From the NCBI GenBank assembly GCA_964588305.1, contig CAZPOP010000003.1:62001-126000 (forward strand): a stretch of 64,000 bases of DNA, in the 5' to 3' direction. Positions within the stretch are counted from its first letter, which is position 1. Every line of letters begins with the position of its first letter. The notes below the pieces were generated by a model that saw only the letters and a program-made list of their open reading frames with translations, made no database searches and was not told where the DNA came from. The stretch is from SM1-73 sp964588305 (GTDB lineage Bacteria; Zixibacteria; MSB-5A5; SM1-73). The translations under genes and the position numbers were made by a program. This document shows, one piece after another, positions 35,469 to 43,177 of this stretch.

Positions 35469-36734
35469 GTGATACAATATCCTAAACTAGATGATAAAGT
35501 CGATATTTCCCCCTTGGAAACGAGTTCGATCAGTCAAGTTTACCTGCTAAAAACTTCGGATGGAAGAACATTCCAAATCTCTTCTAAGCTATGTCAACTT
35601 CTTCGACTGCTGGATGGTGAGAAATCCTTAGCTGAAATTGCTTCTGAGTTTTCGTCTCAGAATTCTAAGAAATGTACTGCGGAGGATATTTCACAGATTA
35701 TCGAAAGGGTTCTAATTCCACAAGGTCTTCTAGCAACAAACCAAGCTGATCGTCAAACTCAACCAGAGACGAACCAAAAAACAAACAATTCGCTTTCTCT
35801 GAGGATACCTCTTCTCTCGCCGAAAGCTTTACTTCCGCTTACCAATATTTTAAGCAAGTTGTTTCAGCGTCCCGTTTTCATAACATTGTCGACAATGGCG
35901 TTCATAATACTATGGGTTAATTTACCAAGTCTTCGAGTTTTTGATTTCACAAAAACCATTCAAATGAGCCATGGTTGGATTGTGAGTTGTGTTTTGCTAA
36001 GCCTCAGTGTCGTTTTTCATGAACTAGGGCATGCCAGCGCTTGCAGATATTATAAGTGTCTGCACGGTCCTGTGGGATTCGGTTTATACCTGGTCTTTCC
36101 TGTATTCTATGTGGACATAAATGACGCATGGAGGCTCTCAAGAAGGCAACGAGCAATAGTCGACATTGGGGGAGTGTATTTTCAATTTGTGACTACCATC
36201 ATATTATTCTCTGTATATATGATAACTCAATCGCCAATACTTCTCATGGCCATCTTCTTGACGTACTTAATGATATTCATCAATCTTAATCCCTTGTTCA
36301 AATATGATGGGTACTGGCTTTTATCAGATGTGGTGGGAATACCCAATTTGAGGAAAAGAGCTACTGAGTTGGTCAAGCATCTGGTCAAAAAAGAAAAGGA
36401 CACAACTTACCAGTTATCTCAAACTCCATCTTGGGCAAAAGCTGTTCTCTTTAGTTATACCGTCCTGAGTAACGCCTTCTTTCTTTACTTTGTATATAGA
36501 ATCACCGAATTTCTAGCAGAACTACTCAAGAAATATCCCACCATTTTTGCGGAGTCAGTTCTTGAAATTCGAAAAAGCTTTTTGACCCATGACGTTAATA
36601 CTTTCTTCGTTAGTATTTCCCAAATCATTTTTCCTCTTCTTCTGTCATTATCAGTAATCCTGATGAGCAGAAAGCTGCTATATCCAGTATTCAGGTATGC
36701 CAAGAGCATTGTTACACGTCAGTTTTCTTCCTGA
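35469..36734 (+). CDS. PqqD-like domain fused to M50 membrane metallopeptidase
   Basis: A 421-residue integral membrane protein. Residues 1-95 form a PqqD-like domain (VYLLKTSDGRTFQISSKLCQ, then LIPQGLL). The M50 site-2-type core has HELGH (184-188) and the third zinc ligand Asp280 in NPLFKYDGYW, within seven or so membrane helices. The arrangement matches putative peptide zinc metalloproteases of RiPP loci such as YydH. It starts at GTG 35469, six bases after the TPR gene. Likely removes or releases the modified peptide at the membrane. Confidence 0.9.
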   Translation: MIQYPKLDDKVDISPLETSSISQVYLLKTSDGRTFQISSKLCQLLRLLDGEKSLAEIASEFSSQNSKKCTAEDISQIIERVLIPQGLLATNQADRQTQPETNQKTNNSLSLRIPLLSPKALLPLTNILSKLFQRPVFITLSTMAFIILWVNLPSLRVFDFTKTIQMSHGWIVSCVLLSLSVVFHELGHASACRYYKCLHGPVGFGLYLVFPVFYVDINDAWRLSRRQRAIVDIGGVYFQFVTTIILFSVYMITQSPILLMAIFLTYLMIFINLNPLFKYDGYWLLSDVVGIPNLRKRATELVKHLVKKEKDTTYQLSQTPSWAKAVLFSYTVLSNAFFLYFVYRITEFLAELLKKYPTIFAESVLEIRKSFLTHDVNTFFVSISQIIFPLLLSLSVILMSRKLLYPVFRYAKSIVTRQFSS

Positions 36735-36821
36735 GAGGGAAGCCCTGAATCGATACGGGATGAGTTCACATTTATCAATCGGAATAAAAAGTCTTAGAAA
36801 TTGCAGGAAGGAGAAGAAATT

Positions 36822-36893
36822 ATGTTTGGACAAAAAGGGGGACCAAATTTGGGAGAGTATTCATGTTCTAGGCTGAGGATATTGAAGACTTAA
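36822..36893 (+). CDS. Possible 23-residue peptide spanning the repeat border
   Basis: GGAAGGAG lies eight bases before ATG 36822. The product starts MFGQKGG and continues PNLGEYSCSRLRILKT, the latter encoded by the first 52 bases of the right direct repeat. The left copy has the same reading frame open from TTG 30910 but without a good ribosome binding site. It may be a leader peptide, a second precursor, or chance. Confidence 0.35.
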   Translation: MFGQKGGPNLGEYSCSRLRILKT

Positions 36894-36927
36894 TAAGAAT
36901 CTTTTGCGGGCTACTTTGTTATTCTAT

Positions 36928-36963
36928 AGCCACTTACCAAGAAGGTGAGTGGCTTTTTGTTTT
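36928..36963 (+). terminator. Terminator in the right repeat copy
   Basis: Same stem as at 31022-31048, here followed by a better T tract (TTTTTGTTTTCT). It would end the radical SAM/M50 operon. Confidence 0.7.
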
Positions 36964-36964
36964 C

Positions 36965-36980
36965 TGGGACACTTCTTGTA
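36965..36980 (+). promoter_or_regulatory. Sigma-54-like promoter, right copy
   Basis: TGGGACACTTCTTGTA keeps the GG at -24 but differs from consensus at two further positions. It would drive the secreted beta-propeller gene at 37445. Confidence 0.45.
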
Positions 36981-37128
36981 AACGATTCTTATAGTGGGTA
37001 AGCCAATTCATGAACAATCGTTAGCAGAAGAATTGGTTTTACCTCCTTCCTTCTAAATAGAGGTTGCCCTGTCTTGTCTTTGGTCCGTCCCCGGCGGTCC
37101 CACCAGAGGCGGGATGGGGTGGAAAAAG

Positions 37129-37444
37129 ACAAGCGAAAAAACATAACACATGTAATTTTGATAATGCATGCATTTGTTTCCTCGTGCTATACTCCTTTTC
37201 CCGCCTGTGGCGGGATCCCGCTAGAAGCGGGACAAGTAAACGTCCCCACAAGCTCCGCCCCCTTGTGGTCAGCCAGTCGAACCACCTTTGATCTGGCCAC
37301 GGAAGGGGCGGAGCTCAAAAAAGAGGAGAGAAATAAGGATCAAACCGTAATCCATTCTAATCGTTGACAAGGAGGTGATTTGATGCCATTATAAGGATTG
37401 AAAATACACAAAATCTAAAACCAAATAGCCAAGGAGGAGGGAAG
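37129..37444 (+). promoter_or_regulatory. Structured leader before the beta-propeller gene
   Basis: Hairpins CCCGCC-TGT-GGCGGG (about 37200-37214), ATCCCGCT-AGA-AGCGGGA (about 37215-37233) and AGCTCCGCCCC/GGGGCGGAGCT (37251-37261 with 37305-37315). Further on, AAGGAGGTGAT (37369-37379) precedes a three-codon frame ATG-CCA-TTA-TAA (37383-37394), and a second ribosome binding site serves the gene at 37445. Confidence 0.5.
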
Positions 37445-38536
37445 ATGAGAACTAAAAACCTAATTCTGTGGTTGGTGGTGATCTTCTTTATTTCTTGCAG
37501 TTTTGTTTTTGGCCAGTCTTTTGAGATGATTCAGATTGGCACAGGGGTAGACCCTCATTGGTCACCGGATGGAAAGGAACTTGCCTTTGTGTATATGGGG
37601 TCGCTTTTCGTGGCTGACCCAAGCGGCGAAGACGAACCACAAAAGATCGCCGAGCTTCCACCGACTGTTTCTGGTTTTGCCTGGCTGGATTCAAATGAGT
37701 TTCTTGTCTGGGGCCGGGACTATTGGAGAGAAGAAGGGGTCCGGCACAAAGGTAACTGGATGGAGGTACTCACAAGAGACGGAGAGATGCGACCTGTTGC
37801 CAGAGACAGTTCTTCAGCTCGCCCCACCAAGCCTCGTGACGTTCCTCTCATTTCCGGACTTACGATTTTGAATGATGGGACAGTGGGCTATTGGGAGACG
37901 CCCGTGGGAGTGGAGGATGAGTGGACGAACAAAAACAAAGTGTTCCGAATAATAAAACCAGGGAAGCTACCGCCTGATTCAGCGGTGAAGCAACTGAGAG
38001 CGGTTGAGCATTATACTGGGATATATAGTAAAGGGAAACAGGTGTATCCGGAACGGGGTATCTGGCTGGAAAGCATAGATGGAACCGTAAACAAAAAAGT
38101 GAGTTCCTGCGATCACTGTTCATTTCCGGTGCTGTCTCCGGATGGAGCCAAAATACTTGTTTGTTGTGGTGGAAAATGTCCCGTCTGTGTTTTAGACTTA
38201 CAAGGAAACGAAATCTGTGTAGGAAAAGAACCCATTGATCCGGTCGATCCGCAGGACACCATCTTTATCAGGGGGAATGTGGACGGAATGCCGGTTTGGT
38301 CGCCGGATGGAAAAAAGTTGGCATATGCATACCTTAGATACAGATCAGTAAGCGAACATGAGATTGAGGAGCTTGGATCTGACATATACATCGAAAACCC
38401 GGATGGTAGTGGTAAAATTCAGGTAACTGATACTCCTGATATAGCTGAAGCTGGACCAGTATGGTCTCCAGATGGATCAAGAATCGCATGCACTGACCGC
38501 CATACTGCAAGAATATATGTGATAAGACTCAAATAA
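37445..38536 (+). CDS. Secreted PD40/TolB-like beta-propeller protein
   Basis: A 363-residue exported protein: signal peptide (about 1-23, ending VFGQ) then WD40-like PD40 blades with WSPDGKELAF (39-48), SPDGAKIL, WSPDGKKLAYAY and WSPDGSRIACTD. Around residues 222-260 there is an unusual cysteine cluster (CDHC, CCGGKCPVC). CAAGGAGGAGGG precedes ATG 37445. It follows the right copy of the direct repeat, so it may belong to the same regulon as the peptide operon. Confidence 0.85.
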   Translation: MRTKNLILWLVVIFFISCSFVFGQSFEMIQIGTGVDPHWSPDGKELAFVYMGSLFVADPSGEDEPQKIAELPPTVSGFAWLDSNEFLVWGRDYWREEGVRHKGNWMEVLTRDGEMRPVARDSSSARPTKPRDVPLISGLTILNDGTVGYWETPVGVEDEWTNKNKVFRIIKPGKLPPDSAVKQLRAVEHYTGIYSKGKQVYPERGIWLESIDGTVNKKVSSCDHCSFPVLSPDGAKILVCCGGKCPVCVLDLQGNEICVGKEPIDPVDPQDTIFIRGNVDGMPVWSPDGKKLAYAYLRYRSVSEHEIEELGSDIYIENPDGSGKIQVTDTPDIAEAGPVWSPDGSRIACTDRHTARIYVIRLK

Positions 38537-38568
38537 ATAGTCAAGCATATTAAGTGCGGAGGTGAAAA

Positions 38569-39142
38569 ATGAGAAGAGTAATTACCTGTCTAATTATATT
38601 CTTTACATTTTTCTTACTCGCCACGCAACTTTTTTCCAGCGAATTTGTTGTCTGTATTGATCAACGCCTCCCATTCCAGCTTGGGGAATGTGAGGCAAAA
38701 GCTTGCCTTTGATGACAATGATTACGTCGAACTTTTGCCAGGAGAAGATGTTGATTTGGATTTTTCTTACTTGCCCCCGGAACCCCGGAAGGCCAGAGAT
38801 TTGGCATTCAAGTGTAACGGATATTACATAACAGATGATCTAGCAAAAGCAACGACTCCCCCACCTTCGGAGGAGCTTCAGCAGAATTATCCTAATCCTT
38901 TTAATCCTCAGACTCAGATCGAGTTCAGCTTGGAGGAGGCTTCTCAAGTCAGTTTGGTCATTTATAATCTCCTGGGACAAAAAGTGATTACTTTAGTGGA
39001 TGAAATGGTGCCAAAGGGGAAGCGTAAAGTCCATTGGAATGGCGACGATGAATCAGGAAATAAAGTGGCCAGCGGGATTTATTTCTACTGTCTCCAAGCC
39101 GGTGAACTCAATGAAGTGCGAAACATGGTAATGGTAAAGTAG
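38569..39142 (+). pseudogene. Frameshifted secreted protein with C-terminal sorting domain
   Basis: ATG 38569, with GGAGGTG upstream, encodes a good signal peptide (MRRVITCLIIFFTFFLLA...) but that frame ends after 47 residues. The plus-one frame, open from about 38640 to 39142, encodes FDDNDYVELLPGEDVDLDF and a complete C-terminal FlgD-like/type IX sorting domain: NYPNPFNPQTQIEF, YNLLGQKV, VASGIYFYCLQ, MVMVK. So either one base is lost or gained near 38640, or the central part of a larger protein was deleted. It lies 33 bp after the beta-propeller gene. An assembly error is also possible. Confidence 0.8.
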
Positions 39143-39437
39143 ACCAAATCATCAAGCAAATGTGCCCAGGTCGTTCGCCGCGTCCGGCGGGATCTCCGAG
39201 AAAGCTGGGGCATATTGAAGATGCTCTTGCTTTGAGATGCCATGGGTTGATCCACCGCATTTTCGGGAAAACCCTTGCCCCTTTAATTCCTATCGCCATA
39301 TAAGCTCATAAAGAAAGGAACATTTGAATTTTCGTGAGTTTTCGGAGTCAACTCAACCCCCCACTGAAACAAATCTAATTTCCGAAATTTGTAAGGAGAG
39401 TTTTCCTGCTTATCTTCTCAATCTGGGCTCGTTGTTT
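39143..39437. other. Convergent intergenic stretch
   Basis: Lies between the plus-strand pseudogene and the minus-strand exporter operon. I see no gene, and no clear terminator hairpin with a T run. Confidence 0.4.
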
Positions 39438-40688
39438 CTACTCGTATCTCAAGGAAACGATGGGGTCGAGCTTGGCAGCTCGATAGGCGGGGTAGATTCC
39501 GAAAATCAGTCCTACACCAACCGCGAAGGAAAAACCCAGTATTATCCAAAATAGGGAGACACCCGCGGCCAGAGGCGAAACGGCCGCCACCACTTTTCCT
39601 AAAAGCACGCCGATGATAATTCCCAGAATCCCGCCGCTTCCGCTCAAGGTCATGGCCTCGATAAGAAACTGCCACAGGATGTCCTTCTTTCTCGCCCCTA
39701 TGGCCTTGCGTATCCCTATTTCACGAGTTCTTTCCGTGACCGAAACCAGCATGATGTTCATCACCCCCACCCCACCCACCAGAAGTCCGATGGAGGAGAC
39801 AATCACCATCACCATATAGATTGCGCTTGTTATCTTGCGGTATATGTCCATCAGATCCTCCTGGGTGGAGACCGCAAAATCATTAGGCTTGTCAGCAGGA
39901 ACTCCTCTTCTCAGCCGCATCACCTGGGTTATCTCATCAATCGCCTGCTCCATAAGTTCGGGGGTTTTAGGTTTGGCCACCAACAAGAGCTCTTTTTCCT
40001 CCGGGTATAGCTTCTTATAAGTAGTGTGGGGCAGCAGGACGAAGTTGTTCTGGCTCTCCCCTAAAAGTGAAGGCCGCTTCTCCATCACCCCGATGACGGC
40101 AAATTTCTTGGGAGCGAAGTTTCGTCCGGCAAGGCTAATCTCCTTGCCAATCGGATCCAGGTTGGGGAAAAGCGCGTCTGCCACGTCCCACCCCAGAACC
40201 ACCACCATAGCCCGGTATTTCACATCACTATCGGTCAAGAATCTTCCTTCTTCTGCATAGTTGTTATTCACCACCTCATATTCCGGCATAACCCCTATCA
40301 ATTCGAACTGGCTGACCTTGTTGTCTCTGTATTTAACCGTCTTGGCTCCGGGACCCCAGTTCTGCGGTGAAACGGCCTCTACGGATGGGCACAGCTCTCT
40401 GACTGCTATGGCATCCTCAAAGGTTATGGGTTCCCGATTCCTTTCCTCTTCCGAGGGGCCGCCAATCTGAATATCGATTTTGGTCTTGGTAACGTAGATG
40501 GAATTCGAGCCCATGGACTCGATCTGCGTGGCCATGCTTTTGTTGAGTCCGGTTATTATGGATACCATAGCGATGACCGTGGTGACCCCAATCAAAACAC
40601 CCAGAACGGTCAGAAAGGCTCTCATCTTATGAGCTCTGATCGCCGCCATGGCCATCAGTATGCTTTCTTTGATTTCGAAAACATTCAT
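39438..40688 (-). CDS. MacB/FtsX-type ABC permease, second of two
   Basis: About 416 residues. One N-terminal membrane helix (AFLTVLGVLIGVTTVIAMVS), a MacB-type periplasmic domain (about 45-290), then three helices with the conserved VTERTREIGIRKAIGARK between them. Ends LRYE as in the family. I use ATG 40688 rather than TTG 40703; neither has a strong ribosome binding site. Works with the ATPase and adaptor encoded upstream. Confidence 0.9.
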   Translation of the reverse strand: MNVFEIKESILMAMAAIRAHKMRAFLTVLGVLIGVTTVIAMVSIITGLNKSMATQIESMGSNSIYVTKTKIDIQIGGPSEEERNREPITFEDAIAVRELCPSVEAVSPQNWGPGAKTVKYRDNKVSQFELIGVMPEYEVVNNNYAEEGRFLTDSDVKYRAMVVVLGWDVADALFPNLDPIGKEISLAGRNFAPKKFAVIGVMEKRPSLLGESQNNFVLLPHTTYKKLYPEEKELLLVAKPKTPELMEQAIDEITQVMRLRRGVPADKPNDFAVSTQEDLMDIYRKITSAIYMVMVIVSSIGLLVGGVGVMNIMLVSVTERTREIGIRKAIGARKKDILWQFLIEAMTLSGSGGILGIIIGVLLGKVVAAVSPLAAGVSLFWIILGFSFAVGVGLIFGIYPAYRAAKLDPIVSLRYE

Positions 40689-40713
40689 ACTTTTCAGGGT
40701 CAAGGGTTAAGGG

Positions 40714-41061
40714 TCAAGACAGAGAATTGATTAAGCCCTTCAATAGACGAGCAGTCTCAGTCCTTAGTTTCTCTATGGCCTCATAATCGGGTGCGGAAAT
40801 ATAGCCTAAATCTTTAGCCATACAAAGATAGGTTTCCACCTCGCCCAGTGATCCTCTTGCTATAAATAGGTGCTGTAAATATTCCTTTCGGTGTTGGCGT
40901 TCATACCCCTCAGCAACATTTGCCGGAATTGACGCCGATGCTCTTTGAATTTGCGACCCCAATCCATAAGTTTCAGACTTCGGAAATTTTCTGGTTATTC
41001 TATAAACTTCTAAAGCTAACTTATAAGCTTTTTGCCATACTATAAGTTTTCTAAAACTCAT
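40714..41061 (-). CDS. Four-helix-bundle protein (23S rRNA intervening-sequence type)
   Basis: A 115-residue protein of the S23/IVP family: FRKLIVWQKAYKLALEVY, then IQRASASIPANVAEGYERQ and SLGEVETYLCMAKDLGY. Members are encoded in 23S rRNA intervening sequences or as scattered single genes and form pentameric bundles; the role is unknown. Here it is inserted between two exporter permease genes on the same strand, as such genes often sit in odd places, and may be a small mobile unit. Confidence 0.88.
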   Translation of the reverse strand: MSFRKLIVWQKAYKLALEVYRITRKFPKSETYGLGSQIQRASASIPANVAEGYERQHRKEYLQHLFIARGSLGEVETYLCMAKDLGYISAPDYEAIEKLRTETARLLKGLINSLS

Positions 41062-41100
41062 TCTGGTATTCTCTTGCCCCTTGTTTCATGACCCTTGCCC

Positions 41101-42318
41101 CTATTCGTATCTCAAGGCTTCAATCGGATTCAACCGGGCGGCCTTCATGGCGGGAAAAATGCCGAAGAATATTCCCACCGAGGAGGACACCAACAGAGCC
41201 ACCACAACTGACCATAGCTCTACTGAAGCGGGCAAAGGACTGACCGCAGAGATGAGTTTTGCTATCATGGCCCCCATGATTACGCCCACTATTCCCCCTA
41301 CTGAGGCCAATGTAACCGCCTCGACCAGAAATTGCCACAGTATGTTTCTTCTTCTGGCCCCCAGGGCCTTACGAATGCCTATCTCCCTGGTCCTCTCGGT
41401 CACCGACACCAGCATAATATTCATTATCACTATCCCCCCGACTAGCAAAGAGATAGATGCGATGCCACCCATCACCATCAAAGCTAACCGGGTGAACTGC
41501 CGGAAAAAATCCATGACGCTCTCGGAGGTCATGATGGCAAAATCATCCGGTTCATCATAGGGAACGCTTCTCCTGGCCCTCAAAATCACCCGGCATTGAT
41601 CCATGGCATCCTCCATGGAGAGGAAATCTTCTGCCTTGACGAATATCATGAGAAACAGACGCCGGGCAAAAAGCTTCTCAAACGTGGTTATGGGGATCAA
41701 AACGAAATCGTCCTCATTGCTTCCCAGAAAGGTCCCCTTCTTTTCGGCCAGCCCGATGATGCGGAAGTAATGGTTTCCGATCTTTATGTCCTTTCCCAGA
41801 GGATCCTCGTTGGGAAAGAGGTTTTCCTTTATCTCCCAGCCAACAAAGCAGACCCGCCGGTTATGCTCCACCTCGAATTCAGAGAAAATCCTTCCGTCGT
41901 AGATCTCGTGATCAAGGATCTCCGTAATATTGGCGGTGGCTCCTGCGATGGCCATGCGAGACAGGTGTTCGCCTTTATATTTGACCTTGGTCCAGGTGAT
42001 GGCCTCGGCTCCCACCTCCCCGCAGTCAGGGCAATTCTCCTTTACGGCTTCCATATCTTCAAGAGTGATCCTCTTTCTTTTTCTCTGTTCGATCCACTCT
42101 TCCTGGGAGGTGACGATGCCAAACTTTCGGATCAGAAATGTGGTGGAGCCCATGCTGGATATCTCCGCCTCCACGTATCGGTTCATGCCGGAGATGATGG
42201 AGACCACGGCAATCACGGTCATCACACCGATGATCACTCCGATTAAGGTTAGGATGGATCGGAGCTTATTGGCCACCAAAGACCTCAAAGCGATGATTAT
42301 GCCTTCAAGCAGTTGCAT
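41101..42318 (-). CDS. MacB/FtsX-type ABC permease, first of two
   Basis: A 405-residue paralogue of the other permease: N-terminal helix (ILTLIGVIIGVMTVIAVVS), periplasmic MacB core, three C-terminal helices with VTERTREIGIRKALGARR, and the ending LRYE. Two different permeases beside one ATPase imply a heterodimeric transporter. Confidence 0.92.
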   Translation of the reverse strand: MQLLEGIIIALRSLVANKLRSILTLIGVIIGVMTVIAVVSIISGMNRYVEAEISSMGSTTFLIRKFGIVTSQEEWIEQRKRKRITLEDMEAVKENCPDCGEVGAEAITWTKVKYKGEHLSRMAIAGATANITEILDHEIYDGRIFSEFEVEHNRRVCFVGWEIKENLFPNEDPLGKDIKIGNHYFRIIGLAEKKGTFLGSNEDDFVLIPITTFEKLFARRLFLMIFVKAEDFLSMEDAMDQCRVILRARRSVPYDEPDDFAIMTSESVMDFFRQFTRLALMVMGGIASISLLVGGIVIMNIMLVSVTERTREIGIRKALGARRRNILWQFLVEAVTLASVGGIVGVIMGAMIAKLISAVSPLPASVELWSVVVALLVSSSVGIFFGIFPAMKAARLNPIEALRYE

Positions 42319-42404
42319 GGTAAAATGGATTTTGGGTTTGTTAGCCTGATAGTCAAGAAAGTTCTAGATTCCTCTTGTCCCTTGTTTCCTGACCCCTGAC
42401 CCTT

Positions 42405-43088
42405 TTAGCGCTTTATCCTTTCCTCTTTTTCGATGGCTCCGTCCCGGATATAGATTATTCGATCTGCGTAGGTGGCTATGTCATGTTCGTGGGTGACTAT
42501 GATGATGGTGTTTCCCTGATGATGAAGTTTCTCGAATATCTTCATGATTTCCGTTCCGGTCTTGGTGTCCAGATTTCCGGTTGGCTCATCTGCCAAAATC
42601 AGAGAAGGATTATTTACTAAGGCCCGAGCCAGGGCTACCCTCTGCCTTTCGCCTCCGGAAAGCTCGTTGGGCTTGTGAGTCGCCCGATCCTCCAGATCCA
42701 CCAGTCTTAACGCTTCTCGAGCTTTTCTTCTCCTGCTTTCCGACTCTGTCCCGTTGTATACCAAAGGGAGTTCCACGTTATGCGCCGAGGTAGCACGAGG
42801 AAGAAGGTTGAAGGTTTGAAACACGAACCCGATTTCCTTGTTTCTGATGCGCGCCAGCTCATCATCGTTCATCTGGCTCACCAACTTATCGTTCAGATAG
42901 TAACTGCCTCTGCTGGGGGTATCCAGGCAGCCGATCAGATTCATCAGGGTCGACTTTCCGGAGCCGGAGGGACCCATGATGGCGACATACTCTCCCTTAT
43001 CTACCTCCACGGAGACGGAGCGTAAGGCGTTCACCTTCTCTGCCCCCATCTCGTATATCTTCCACAAATCTTCTGTTTTGATTAACAC
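42405..43088 (-). CDS. MacB/LolD-type ABC ATPase
   Basis: A 227-residue nucleotide-binding subunit. Walker A GPSGSGKST (39-47), signature LSGGERQ (143-149), Walker B LILADE (163-168), switch His200 in IVTHEHD. GTG start at 43088 with GGAGAAG upstream. Drives the two FtsX-type permeases downstream. Confidence 0.94.
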   Translation of the reverse strand: MLIKTEDLWKIYEMGAEKVNALRSVSVEVDKGEYVAIMGPSGSGKSTLMNLIGCLDTPSRGSYYLNDKLVSQMNDDELARIRNKEIGFVFQTFNLLPRATSAHNVELPLVYNGTESESRRRKAREALRLVDLEDRATHKPNELSGGERQRVALARALVNNPSLILADEPTGNLDTKTGTEIMKIFEKLHHQGNTIIIVTHEHDIATYADRIIYIRDGAIEKEERIKR

Positions 43089-43130
43089 TTACGTCTTCTC
43101 CCAGATAGATTGAGTCCAAGAGTTCATGGT

Positions 43131-43158
43131 CCAGAACCTAACTTAAGTTAGGTTCTGG
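43131..43158. repeat. Perfect 28-bp palindrome
   Basis: CCAGAACCTAACTT (43131-43144) is followed by its exact reverse complement to 43158. It lies between the adaptor and ATPase genes and could be an operator or an intercistronic mRNA hairpin. Confidence 0.8.
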
Positions 43159-43177
43159 ATTTCTCCGATTCACAAGA

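Larger units (their letters stand above)
36842..37128 (+). repeat. 287-bp direct repeat, right copy
   Basis: Near-identical to 30936-31222. It contains the terminator (36928-36963), the promoter-like TGGGACACTTCTTGTA (36965-36980) and the same leader stem, ahead of the beta-propeller gene. Confidence 0.92.

Noticed and set aside
30936..37128. Insertion sequence or composite transposon
   Set aside because: The repeats are direct, encode no transposase and show no terminal inverted repeats or target-site duplication.
37361..37394. Sigma-70 promoter TTGACA ... TATAAG before the beta-propeller gene
   Set aside because: The spacer is about 20 bases and the elements overlap a perfect ribosome binding site, so the match is probably accidental.
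41596..42246. Long plus-strand frame opposite the first MacB-type permease
   Set aside because: Antisense shadow of a real coding region.
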